From: Promicromonospora sp. MEB111
GTDB taxonomy: Bacteria > Actinomycetota > Actinomycetes > Actinomycetales > Cellulomonadaceae
DNA: 64,000 nucleotides
NCBI RefSeq assembly: GCF_030209445.1
Contig: NZ_JARVSD010000002.1
Span: 84,470 to 148,469, forward strand
Direction of reading: 5' to 3'
Below the pieces are notes generated by a model. The model did no database searches, was not told where the DNA came from, and was given only the letters and a program-made list of their open reading frames with translations. Position numbers and translations under genes: made by a program. Below are positions 53,500-63,453 of the stretch, one piece after another; the first letter of the stretch is position 1; every line of letters begins with the position of its first letter.

Positions 53500-54788
53500 C
53501 CCGCACTCCCCTCGACCCCGCGATCACGACGACCCTGACGGAGGCCGCCGACCGCGTGCGCGCCACCTCGGGCACGCAGGTGGGCGACATGGTCGAGGCC
53601 GCGCTGCTGCGCACGCTCACCGACACGGTCACGATGGGCGACGACGGCACGGCGTTCGTGATCACCGGCGACATCCCGGCCATGTGGATGCGCGACTCGA
53701 CGACGCAGCTCACGCCGTACCTGCGCTTCCTGGCGACGTGCCCGCCGCTGGCCGACCTGGTCGCCGCCGTGGTGCGGCGTCAGCTCGCGTGCCTGGACCA
53801 CGACCCGTACGCGAACGCCTTCAACGACGGCCCGACGGGCGCGCGCTACGACCCGGACGACGTGTGCGACGACCCGCACGTGTGGGAGCAGAAGTACGAG
53901 ATCGACAGCTTCGCCTACCCCGTCACGCTCGCGCACACGCTCTGGCGGACGACGGGCCGGGAGGACGTGTTCGACGGGCGCGCCCACCGGGTGCTGCGCA
54001 CGATCGTGGACCAGCTCCGCGCCGAGCAGGACCACGACGCGTCGCCGTACCGGTTCCGGCGCGACACCGACATCCCGACCGAGACGCTCGCGCGCGACGG
54101 TCGCGGCACCGCCGTCGGCCGCACGGGCATGACCTGGAGCGGGTTCCGGCCCTCGGACGACGCGTGCACGTACGGGTACAACATCCCCGCGAACCTGTTC
54201 GCGGCGCAGGCGCTGCTCGCGATCCGCGACATCGCGGGCGAGGTGCTCGACGACGCCGCCCTGGCCGCCGACGCGCTGGCGCTGTCCGGCGAGCTCGTGG
54301 CCGGCGTCCGGGCGTTCGGCGTCGTCCACGGCGACGGCGCCCCGATCTACGCCTACGAGGTGGACGGGCTGGGCGGGGTGCTGCGCATGGACGACGCCAA
54401 CACGCCGTCGCTGCTGTCGCTCCCGCTGGTCGCGCCGGACGTGCACGACGCGGACGTCTGGCGCGCGACCCGCGAGTTCGTGCTCAGCCCCGCCAACCCG
54501 TACTACGTGACCGGCACGGCGGCGAGCGGCATCGGCAGCCCGCACACCAAGCCGGGTCGCGTGTGGCCCATCGCGCTGGCCGTCGAGGCGCTCACGGGCA
54601 CCCCGGAGGACCGGGTCCGCGTCCTCGGTGTGCTCACCCGGACCGACGGCGGTACCGGCCGCATGCACGAGGCGTTCGACGCCTCGGACCCGACCGCGTA
54701 CTCGCGGCCGTGGTTCTCGTGGGCCGACTCGATGTTCTGCGAGGTGGCGCTCGTGGTGGCCGACGAGACGGCCCCTGACGTGTGCTAA
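53496..54788 (+). CDS. Glycoside hydrolase family 125, exo-alpha-1,6-mannosidase
   Basis: 430 residues. GDIPAMWMRDSTTQLTPYL near residue 55 and GMTWSGFRPSDDACTYGYN near 210 are GH125 signatures; these regions contain the Asp and Glu residues used for catalysis. YYVTGTAASGIGSPHT and FSWADSMFCE follow in order. The family removes non-reducing alpha-1,6-linked mannose, as in N-glycans and fungal mannan. No signal peptide is present. The ATG overlaps the GH3 stop; a GTG at 53487 is the alternative. Confidence 0.9.
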   Translation: MTRTPLDPAITTTLTEAADRVRATSGTQVGDMVEAALLRTLTDTVTMGDDGTAFVITGDIPAMWMRDSTTQLTPYLRFLATCPPLADLVAAVVRRQLACLDHDPYANAFNDGPTGARYDPDDVCDDPHVWEQKYEIDSFAYPVTLAHTLWRTTGREDVFDGRAHRVLRTIVDQLRAEQDHDASPYRFRRDTDIPTETLARDGRGTAVGRTGMTWSGFRPSDDACTYGYNIPANLFAAQALLAIRDIAGEVLDDAALAADALALSGELVAGVRAFGVVHGDGAPIYAYEVDGLGGVLRMDDANTPSLLSLPLVAPDVHDADVWRATREFVLSPANPYYVTGTAASGIGSPHTKPGRVWPIALAVEALTGTPEDRVRVLGVLTRTDGGTGRMHEAFDASDPTAYSRPWFSWADSMFCEVALVVADETAPDVC

Positions 54789-54828
54789 CGTCGTCGCGAT
54801 CGTGAATCCGAGGCAGGAGGTGAGACCC

Positions 54829-54888
54829 GTGAACGCTGTATCCGTACCGGGCGCTCCCCCGCAGCCCACGATCGCGCGACTGCGCTAG
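54829..54888 (+). CDS. 19-residue leader peptide before the patatin-like gene
   Basis: A GTG start with a perfect Shine-Dalgarno site (GCAGGAGGTGA) encodes VNAVSVPGAPPQPTIARLR and then a TAG stop. A TAACGT -10-like box (54785-54790) lies 38 bp upstream. The peptide is proline-rich (PGAPPQP), a ribosome-slowing composition, and ends in RLR. Its coding sequence forms the first arm of two alternative hairpins that end just before the next gene. I do not recognise it as a known leader. Confidence 0.6.
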   Translation: MNAVSVPGAPPQPTIARLR

Positions 54889-54934
54889 TCGCCACCGGGA
54901 GCGCCCGCCAGGCAACTCGCGAGAGGCGACTCCC
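54848..54934 (+). promoter_or_regulatory. Candidate translational attenuator
   Basis: Arm 1 (54848-54858, CGGGCGCTCCC) pairs over 11 bp with arm 2 (54897-54907, GGGAGCGCCCG). Arm 2 can alternatively pair with arm 3 (54925-54934, GGCGACTCCC), which lies directly before the ATG of the patatin-like gene and covers its GAGAGG site. The stems are mutually exclusive. A ribosome on the leader peptide covers arm 1, favouring the 2:3 stem and hiding the start; when arm 1 is free the gene is open. Direction of control is inferred. Confidence 0.5.
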
Positions 54935-55888
54935 ATGAACACCACACCTTCTTCTGCTCCACCTTCTTCTGCCCTGCCCTCCACGTCGGACACCGCCGCC
55001 CGTGAGCGCGCGCTCGTCCTCGGCGGCGGCGGCTCCACGGGCAACGCGTGGCTGCTCGGCGTCGTGGCCGGCCTGTTCGACGCCGGGCTGGACGTGACCA
55101 CGGCCGACCTGACCGTCGGCACGTCGGCGGGGTCGACGGCCGCGGCGCAGCTCTCCGGCGCGACACCGGCCGAGCTGTACGCCGCGGCCCTCACCGCGCC
55201 GCCGTCAGCCTCGCCCCGGACCGCTCCGGCGGGAGCAGACGGCGGCCGGCACAGCACCCGGCCCGTGACCGACCACATGGAGCGGACGCGCCGGATCATC
55301 GAGGCCGCCGAGGACCCGGCCGACATGCGCCGCCGAATGGGCGCCCTGGCGCTCGACCTGCCCGGGTCGTCGGACGAGACGGTGCAGGCGCGGTGGCGCG
55401 CCACCGTCGCCGCGCGACTGCCCGCCCGGTCTTGGCCGGAGCGGACGGTGCTCCTCACGGCGGTCGACGCCGTGACCGGGGAGCCGGCCGTGTTCGACCG
55501 GACCAGCGGGGTCGACCTGGCGGACGCCGTCGCGGCGAGCTGCTCCAGCGGCTTCGCCTTCCGGATCGGTTCCGGCCGCTACATCGACGGCGGCTACCGG
55601 TCGGGCGCCGAGAACGCCGACCTGGCCGCCGGGTACGCCCGGGTGCTGGTGCTGTCGCCGTTCGGCGGCCGGAGCCGGACCCCGGCGGCCTGGGGCCTGG
55701 ACCTCGCTGCCCAGGTCGCGGGCCTCCGCGCGGGCGGCAGCCGGGTCGAGACGATCTTCCCGGAGCCCGACGCCGAGCACCTGTTCGGCATCAACGCGAT
55801 GGACGGGTCGCTGCGCCCGGCCGCCGCCCGGGCGGGCTACGACCAGGGCAGGGCCCGCGCCGGGGAGCTCGCCGAGCTCTGGCGCTGA
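54935..55888 (+). CDS. Patatin-like phospholipase
   Basis: 317 residues. LVLGGGGSTGNAWLLGV near residue 25 is the oxyanion glycine loop, GTSAG near 59 holds the nucleophile Ser, and the catalytic Asp is in YIDGGYRS near 218. The first 20 residues are Ser/Pro-rich and not a signal peptide. The family hydrolyses lipid acyl groups in the cytoplasm or at the membrane. It is the gene downstream of the leader peptide and its alternative hairpins. Confidence 0.85.
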   Translation: MNTTPSSAPPSSALPSTSDTAARERALVLGGGGSTGNAWLLGVVAGLFDAGLDVTTADLTVGTSAGSTAAAQLSGATPAELYAAALTAPPSASPRTAPAGADGGRHSTRPVTDHMERTRRIIEAAEDPADMRRRMGALALDLPGSSDETVQARWRATVAARLPARSWPERTVLLTAVDAVTGEPAVFDRTSGVDLADAVAASCSSGFAFRIGSGRYIDGGYRSGAENADLAAGYARVLVLSPFGGRSRTPAAWGLDLAAQVAGLRAGGSRVETIFPEPDAEHLFGINAMDGSLRPAAARAGYDQGRARAGELAELWR

Positions 55889-55907
55889 CCGCCGCGCACG
55901 CCCCGGG

Positions 55908-55947
55908 CCCCGCGCGGCGCCTGACCTCGGTCAGGCGCCGCGCGGGG
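55908..55947. terminator. Perfect 18-bp hairpin terminating convergent genes
   Basis: Arms 55908-55925 and 55930-55947 pair perfectly over 18 bp with a 4-nt loop CTCG. It follows the patatin-like gene by 19 bp and runs into the last codons of the convergent LuxR gene, so it can act as a terminator for both. Confidence 0.7.
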
Positions 55948-57613
55948 TCTCCGGCGGGATCAGCCCGAGCTGGCCCGCGCGGGCGAGGGCGCTGGTGCGG
56001 TTCGACGCGTTGAGCTTGCGGTACACCTTGCGGACCTGGGTGCGCACGGTGTTGACCGAGACTCCGTGGTCCGCTGCGATCCGGACCGCGCTGTCGCCCG
56101 CGGCCAGCCCGACCAGCACCGCCCGCTCCCGCCGGGTGAGCAGCACGATCGGGCCTGAGACCGGGTGCCTGACGTCGTCGGGGGAAGCGCGGGTGATCCC
56201 CAGGTGCCGGGGGTCGAGACCCGTTCGGTGGCACAGGTCCAGCATCTCGTCCCGCGGGAACAGGGCGAACGGCGCCAGGAGCCCCTGCCGCCCGAGCTCG
56301 GCGGCGTGCAGGAAGCGCGCCCGTGCCTCGTCGAGCTCGCCCGAGCGCAGGTGCACGACGGCGATGACGAGCTGGAGCTCGAGCGCGTCCCGCGGCGTCA
56401 CCGCCGCGTCACGCATCGCCCGCCCGGCGACCGTCAGCGCACCGTCCGTGTCACCGGCCAGGAGCCGCACCCGTGCCACGGGCGGCAGCAGCCGGCTGGC
56501 CCCGGCGGCCTCGGCGAGGGCCACCACCCGGTTGCCCTCGCCGGTCGCGGCGAGCAGGTCGGCGTGGGCCCGCAGCAGCACCGGGTGTGCGCCCGGGCCG
56601 GGGCGTGCCCCCATCCCGTGGGCGAAGCAGACGGCGTCGAGACCCAGCAGACCGTTCACGGGCTCGTCGAACGCCACCGCGTACGCCGCCCGGGCGGCCG
56701 CGAGGAAGGGCCAGAGATCGCCCGGGTCCTCCGCGCTGCCGGCCTGGTTCAGGGCCTCCCGCGCGGCATAGGGGTCCAGCCGGTCGATCGCCAGGAGAGC
56801 CCGTGCGATGACGGCGCCGAGCAGCAGGTGGTGCTCCAGCCACTCCGGGACCGGCCCGCACCGCCGGATGCGCTCCAGCCAGCTCTCGGCCATCGCGTGG
56901 TGCCCGCGCACCGCCGCCAGCAGCGCGAGGTTCGCGCACGCCGAGGCGCCCGCGAAGTGCTGGAACGGCGGTGGGCCAGCCTGTTCGTAGGCGCGGCGCA
57001 GGTGGCCGGTCGCGACGGCGGGATGCCCGGCCAGCATCGCCGTCACGCCCCGGTTCAGCGCGATGAGGCCCGGCCGGCCCACCCGGCGGTCGCCGCTCCA
57101 GGGCAGCGCCCCGGTGTCGTCGGTCCGGAGCAGGTGCTCCTCGACCCACGCACCGATGCCCTCGGCCGTCCGGTGCTGGCCACGCGTGCGCGCCGCGTGC
57201 ATCGCGAGCACCCCGGCGGCGACCACGTCGCCGGGCCGCGTGAACGAGCGCAGCCGCTTGGACAGGCGCACGCCGTGCAGCTCGAACAGGCGCATCGTGG
57301 CGCGGAGCTGCGCGTCGTCGCGCGCCTCGGTGAGCTGGTAGGCCAGCACGCCCGCCATGAGCAGCCGCGGCCGCCGGGCGGCCATCGTGGCGGGCAGGCG
57401 TTCGAGCAGGCCGAGCAGCTCCGGGCCGAAGCGGGCGGGCAGCTCGAACCACCACACGTCCGCCAGGTCCTCGAGCGTGTCCAGGTCTCCGGAGGCGATG
57501 GCGCTCAGCACCCCGTGTTCGCCGTGGTCGTCCGCTCGGTCCTGTACCGCCTGGGTGTCCGGTTCGAGCGTGACAAGCCACTTCAGGTCGTCAGACAAGT
57601 CGTTGCGTCCCAT
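55931..57613 (-). CDS. LuxR-family regulator with long helical sensor region
   Basis: 560 residues. The C-terminal HTH is LTRRERAVLVGLAAGDSAVR and VSVNTVRTQVRKVYRKLNAS. The preceding 480 residues are TPR-like helices, as in MalT/LAL-type regulators, but no N-terminal ATPase P-loop is present, so it lacks the NTPase module. The family activates secondary metabolism or surface genes. The divergent or upstream target is probably the surface-protein region on the right. ATG 57613 has GGTGGAA close by; an in-frame GTG two codons upstream is also possible. Confidence 0.75.
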   Translation of the reverse strand: MGRNDLSDDLKWLVTLEPDTQAVQDRADDHGEHGVLSAIASGDLDTLEDLADVWWFELPARFGPELLGLLERLPATMAARRPRLLMAGVLAYQLTEARDDAQLRATMRLFELHGVRLSKRLRSFTRPGDVVAAGVLAMHAARTRGQHRTAEGIGAWVEEHLLRTDDTGALPWSGDRRVGRPGLIALNRGVTAMLAGHPAVATGHLRRAYEQAGPPPFQHFAGASACANLALLAAVRGHHAMAESWLERIRRCGPVPEWLEHHLLLGAVIARALLAIDRLDPYAAREALNQAGSAEDPGDLWPFLAAARAAYAVAFDEPVNGLLGLDAVCFAHGMGARPGPGAHPVLLRAHADLLAATGEGNRVVALAEAAGASRLLPPVARVRLLAGDTDGALTVAGRAMRDAAVTPRDALELQLVIAVVHLRSGELDEARARFLHAAELGRQGLLAPFALFPRDEMLDLCHRTGLDPRHLGITRASPDDVRHPVSGPIVLLTRRERAVLVGLAAGDSAVRIAADHGVSVNTVRTQVRKVYRKLNASNRTSALARAGQLGLIPPETPRGA

Positions 57614-57922
57614 TTCCACCAGGCCGTCGGCGCACTTTCGTGGCGGGGAATGCGGCCTGGAATGCCGGCCCGGCCACCCGGCGTGACCGCCCGGGCGCAC
57701 GAGGGGCAACTCCGGCGTTTCCCCTGCTCAGGGCTGCACCAGTGCTGGTTCGTCAGGAGTTGGAGCATCGTTTCTCATGAAGTATGCGACGGCACCATAA
57801 GCCATTCCGCAAACCCTTGGAAAGGGCTGTCCGGTCCGGCCTGATACCGCCGACCAATAAAGCGAGAATTGCCCGGAATGGCGCGCTGCTCCGTAGTGCA
57901 CGACATCCGGCCGGCAGCGGCC
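57614..57922. other. Non-coding region upstream of the LuxR gene
   Basis: No gene is seen. It holds the promoter region of the LuxR regulator and the 3' side of the surface-protein gene. An inverted repeat GCCATTCCG (57801-57809) and CGGAATGGC (57874-57882) is separated by 64 bp. AT-richer stretches near 57770-57800 and 57850-57870 may be promoters. No function is assigned. Confidence 0.4.
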
Positions 57923-57954
57923 CCTCGCCCCGCCGCGCGGGCGGCGGGACGAGG
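57923..57954 (-). terminator. Hairpin terminator after the surface protein gene
   Basis: CCTCGCCCCGCCGC (57923-57936) pairs with GCGGCGGGACGAGG (57941-57954) with one mismatch and a 4-nt loop. It begins 10 bp beyond the stop codon of the surface-protein gene. Confidence 0.7.
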
Positions 57955-57964
57955 AACCCGACGA

Positions 57965-60781
57965 TCAGCTCGTCGTGCGGCGGCGCACCACGACCAGGAG
58001 CGTGGCACCGGTCAGCAGGAGCAGTGCCGCGAGGCCTGCCGCCCAGCCGAGGTCAGCACCGGTCGAGGCCAGGGCACCGCCCGCACCGTCCGGGGCCGGC
58101 GGCGCGGGGGCGTCGTCCGGGTCCACCGGCACCTTCGCCGTCGACGGCGGCGAGGTGGGCGGCGGGGTGTCCCCCGGCGGGGTGCCGGTGGCCGTGGCCG
58201 TGTTGGTCAGCTCACCCGTGTCCAGGTCCGCCTGGGTGACCTTGTACGTCGCGGTGCAGGTCACCGACGCGCCCGGCGCGAGGTTCGCGGCGTCCGCGGG
58301 GCACTCGACCGGCGACAGCTCACCCGAACCGGAGAAGTCCGAGTCGTCGACCGTGACGTCGCGGAGCACCACGTTGCCGGTGTTGGTCACCTTGAAGCTG
58401 TAGGTGACCTGCTGGCCCACCGTCGTGATCCTGTCCGTGTCGGAGGTCTTGACCACCTCGATCCCGGGCGCAGGGGTGCCCGGGATGTCGTGGGTCGACG
58501 GCGGAGACTCCGGCGGCGGGGTGCCCCCCGGCGGTGTGCCCGTGGCCGTGGCGGTGTTGCTCAGCTCGCCGGAGTCGAGATCCACCTGCGTGACCACGTA
58601 CGTGGCCGTGCAGGTCACCTGCGCGCCCGGCGCGAGGCTGGCGGCCTCGGCGGGGCAGTCGATCGCCGACAGCTCACCCGAGCCCGAGAAGTCCGAGTCG
58701 TCGACCTCGATGTCGGTCAGCGTGACGTTGCCGGTGTTGGTCACCGCGAAGCTGTAGGTGATCTCCTGGCCCACCTCGCTGATCTCCTCGGTGTCCGAGG
58801 ACTTGACCACCTCGATGCCGGGCTCCGGCGTGCTGGGGATCTCGACGGTCGACGGCGGCGACTCCGGCGGCGGGGCGTCGCCCGGTGGCGTGCCCGTGGC
58901 CGTGGCCGTGTTGGTCACCTCGCCGGCGTCGACGTCCGCCTGCGTGATCACGTACGTCGCGGTGCAGGTCAGGGAGTCCCCGGGCGCCAGGACGACGTCG
59001 GCGGGGCACGCCGGGACCGGAGCCTCGCCCGTACCGGTGAACTCGGTCTCGTCGACCGTGACGTCGCTCAGCGGCACGTTGCCGGTGTTGGTCACCTCGA
59101 AGGTGTACGTGATCTCCTGGCCCACGGTGTACGACTCGGGGCCCGACGGCGTCGCGGACTTCACGACCTCGATGCCGGGGTCCGGGGCCTCGGTGGGCGT
59201 GCTCGTCTCCGAGGGCGGCGAGCCGATCGGGGTGTCCGTGCCGGGCGGGGTGCCGGTGGCGGTCGCCGAGTTGTCGACCGAACCCGCCTCGACGTCCTCG
59301 TCCGTGACCACGTAGGGCTCGTCGGTCGTGCAGGTGACGGTGTCTCCCGGAGCGACCGAGGTCGCCTCGCAGGTGATCGCGCCCACCTTCGGGTCGTCGA
59401 TCGCCAGGTCGTCGATCGCGACGTCGCCGGTGTTGGTCACCTCGAACGTGTAGGTGATGGTGTCGCCGGTGTCCGTGATCCCGTTCTCGTTGACGTCCAC
59501 GGGCTCGCCCGCGGTCTTGACGAGACCCAGGCTCGGGTCGCCGAACGTCACGGTCGAGGGGTTCGGGTAGTCCAGGCCGATCGCCGAGATGTTGTCGGCG
59601 TCGTTGGTGAAGCTGCCCGCCTCGTCGGAGGTCACGTTCACCGTGATGGTGCACGAGGCCATGCCGGCGTCCAGGTTGCCGGTCGCCGACACCGCGGTGC
59701 CGCCGGCCGGGGCGGTCACGTCACCGGCCGGGCACGTGGTGGCCACGGCGGTCGGGTCCGCGATCGTCAGCCCCTCCGGGAGGGTGTCGGTGAACGACCA
59801 GCCGTTCTTGGCGGCCAGGTCGCTGGTGTTCGTGACGGTCAGCGTCAGGGTGGAGACGCCGCCCGTGGCGACCGACGTCGGGCTGAACTCCTTGTCGAGC
59901 TGCGGCGTCACGTCCAGCACGCGGATGTTGTCGTACGCGCCGTCGTTGCCGCCGCCGTTGCCGTTCTCGTTGCGCATCACGATGCCGAACGAGCCGCCGG
60001 TGACGAGCGTCGAGCCGTCGGCGGGGAACCGCCCACCGGTCACGAGGCGCGTCGTGCCGTCCTGGGTCGGGGAGTTGTACGACGTCCCCCGGGGATCGGT
60101 GCACGGGTCGATCGCCGCGCTGGACACGGGGATCTCCGCACCCTCGCCGTCGACGAGGTAGAAGCGCAGCTCGGGGTGGGTCGCCTGGCAGTTCTGCGCG
60201 ACCGCGTCCACGGAGAAGGTCACGTACCGGCCCTCGGTCGTGAGCGTCAGCGGGTCGGCCGTGCGGAACTGGACCTCGTTGTCCGCGGAGCTGCCAGAGG
60301 TGTACGACGCCGCCGCAGCATTGCTCACCGGGTCGGAGCCGTTGACGGTGCCGAGCGCGTACGGCAGGGCCGTCAGCGAGGTGAAGACCGCGACACCGAA
60401 GGTGTCGGGCTGCGCCCCGCTGCAGTCGCCCGCCACGCGCGGGCTGGTCTGGTTGATGATGAAGCCGTTGCAGGCGTTGCGGTTGACCCAGAACGGATCG
60501 GCCGAGTAGGCCGTACCGTCAGCGCCGGTGTAGTCGGTCAGGAGCACGTTCGAGTCCGCGGCCCGGTTCTCGAAGTCCTCGACGAAGAGGACCGTCGGCT
60601 CGCCGGGCACGCCGGGGTTGCCCGGCGCGGCGACCGCGCTCGGCGTGACCGCCGTGAGCGAGGTGGCGACCAGAGCCGCCCCGACCAGGCTGAGCGCCGC
60701 CAGGGCTGCCGGGACCCGCCCGCGTCGTCGCCTGAACGTCCCGCCCCGGGTGGTCCTCGTCGTCGGCCTTCGTACTCGCAT
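57965..60781 (-). CDS. DUF7507-repeat cell-surface protein with LAxTG sorting signal
   Basis: About 938 residues. A long, arginine-rich signal peptide ends near residue 50 (TPSAVAAPG). An N-terminal part of about 240 residues follows, then a beta-sandwich of the DUF11 type (VTNTSDLAAKNGWSFTDTLP), then four DUF7507 repeats of about 118 residues (TYTFEVTNTGNV, PGDTVTCT, TNTATATGTPPG). The C-terminus is LASTG, a hydrophobic helix and RRRTTS: a class E sortase substrate anchored to the wall. It is probably adhesive or structural. ATG 60781 has GAGGGGAAATACAG upstream. The terminator lies at 57923. Confidence 0.85.
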   Translation of the reverse strand: MRVRRPTTRTTRGGTFRRRRGRVPAALAALSLVGAALVATSLTAVTPSAVAAPGNPGVPGEPTVLFVEDFENRAADSNVLLTDYTGADGTAYSADPFWVNRNACNGFIINQTSPRVAGDCSGAQPDTFGVAVFTSLTALPYALGTVNGSDPVSNAAAASYTSGSSADNEVQFRTADPLTLTTEGRYVTFSVDAVAQNCQATHPELRFYLVDGEGAEIPVSSAAIDPCTDPRGTSYNSPTQDGTTRLVTGGRFPADGSTLVTGGSFGIVMRNENGNGGGNDGAYDNIRVLDVTPQLDKEFSPTSVATGGVSTLTLTVTNTSDLAAKNGWSFTDTLPEGLTIADPTAVATTCPAGDVTAPAGGTAVSATGNLDAGMASCTITVNVTSDEAGSFTNDADNISAIGLDYPNPSTVTFGDPSLGLVKTAGEPVDVNENGITDTGDTITYTFEVTNTGDVAIDDLAIDDPKVGAITCEATSVAPGDTVTCTTDEPYVVTDEDVEAGSVDNSATATGTPPGTDTPIGSPPSETSTPTEAPDPGIEVVKSATPSGPESYTVGQEITYTFEVTNTGNVPLSDVTVDETEFTGTGEAPVPACPADVVLAPGDSLTCTATYVITQADVDAGEVTNTATATGTPPGDAPPPESPPSTVEIPSTPEPGIEVVKSSDTEEISEVGQEITYSFAVTNTGNVTLTDIEVDDSDFSGSGELSAIDCPAEAASLAPGAQVTCTATYVVTQVDLDSGELSNTATATGTPPGGTPPPESPPSTHDIPGTPAPGIEVVKTSDTDRITTVGQQVTYSFKVTNTGNVVLRDVTVDDSDFSGSGELSPVECPADAANLAPGASVTCTATYKVTQADLDTGELTNTATATGTPPGDTPPPTSPPSTAKVPVDPDDAPAPPAPDGAGGALASTGADLGWAAGLAALLLLTGATLLVVVRRRTTS
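58130..59540 (-). repeat. Four DUF7507 tandem repeats in the surface protein gene
   Basis: Units of about 353-357 bp begin at the PGIEVVK codons near 58476, 58825 and 59185, with a more divergent unit before them (ending near 59540). The three later copies share long stretches such as PPGDxPPPxSPPST, so recombination could change their number. The regular codon use also produces a long open frame on the other strand, which I do not regard as a gene. Confidence 0.75.
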
Positions 60782-61152
60782 CTGTATTTCCCCTCGCTCA
60801 CGGGCCACAGGGCCCGTATCCAGTACGGCGAGTTCAATGCCATCCCCTCGACGCGCGATCACCACTCAGGGATCAAGAAATCACCAACCGAATCACCAAC
60901 TCGCTGGCGTTTTTCACCCGTTCCACGACGTCTGACATGGTGACGAGGGGGTGAGCAGCTCGTTCGCCGGGCAGGGCCGGGCACCGCGAAGGCCGAGGCA
61001 AGGCAGTCACGCCCCGGGAACGGCAGCGAGGCCAGGACGCCGTGGGCGTCACCGCGTGCGCCTCGCCGACTCGTGATATTTCTTTGTCTGCCACGCAGGA
61101 CTTCTTTACCCGCCGAGAGGCGAACCGCAGCACCGAACCGAGGGAGCGACGC
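60782..61152. other. Intergenic region between divergent surface protein and M15 peptidase genes
   Basis: No gene is seen in 370 bp. A direct repeat AATCACCAAC lies at 60879-60888 and 60891-60900, 12 bp apart, upstream of the surface-protein gene, and could bind a regulator on one face of the helix. A possible promoter for the peptidase gene has TTGTCT near 61084 and TTTACC near 61105. The region is AT-richer than its neighbours. Confidence 0.45.
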
Positions 61153-62934
<1,782 letters not shown>

Positions 62935-62973
62935 ACGGTCGATTCCATGGGGTTAATGGTCGTAGGCGGGTCA

Positions 62974-63269
62974 GGCTGTGGCGGCTGTGGCGGCTGTGTG
63001 CTGGTGCGGCGATGCCTGTCCTGCGCCTGGACGCCCTGCGACTCGGTAGTGCCGAGCTCTCGATATGCGGCCGCCCGGCATCCCGATCGCCCCGCGTCCC
63101 GGGGCGGTGGGGCGGTGGGGCGGTGGGGCGATTCGCGCAACGGGCGTGGCTCGGAGCGCTGGTGGGACCGCTCGCCTCACCGGTGACACGCGCGCGCTCG
63201 TCTCGACCTTGTGCTGGCCAGTGCTCTGCTGGCCGGTGCCGTACTGGCCGGTGCCGTGCTGGCCGGTGG
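62974..63269. repeat. Non-coding stretch with three short tandem repeats
   Basis: The gap 62935-63453 has no convincing gene. It contains GGCTGTGGC repeats (62974-62998), a GTGGGGCG run (63101-63130) and 3.7 copies of a 15-bp unit CTGGCCGGTGCCGTA (63214-63269). All give repeated amino acids in several frames, but no start, ribosome binding site or family supports translation. Confidence 0.55.
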
Positions 63270-63453
63270 GGCGTGTCTGAGGTTTCCGTCCCCGCGACGG
63301 ATGCCTGGCGTGATCGACAAGACGGACGGCAGATCTGGGCCGCCAGCCGCCGAACTCCAAGACCTGCCCACAAGGGCGAGCAGCCGATTCTGCTGTCGGC
63401 AGATCGGGCTGGTTCCGCGAGCGGTGCGAACGGGTGTGCCATATGTTGATGAC

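Noticed and set aside
58130..59540. Possible CRISPR-like or satellite repeat
   Set aside because: Units are about 355 bp, in frame, and encode protein domains. They have no spacer structure.
57869..60943. 1024-codon open frame opposite the surface protein gene
   Set aside because: It mirrors the regular codon pattern of the DUF7507 repeats, has no ribosome binding site and looks like VGHLxGVRDL repeats from antisense reading. The minus-strand protein has signal peptide, domains and sorting signal.
60900..61152. A c-di-AMP (ydaO-type) riboswitch before the M15 peptidase gene
   Set aside because: Wall-hydrolase genes in actinobacteria often have one, but I could not find the conserved motifs in this stretch.
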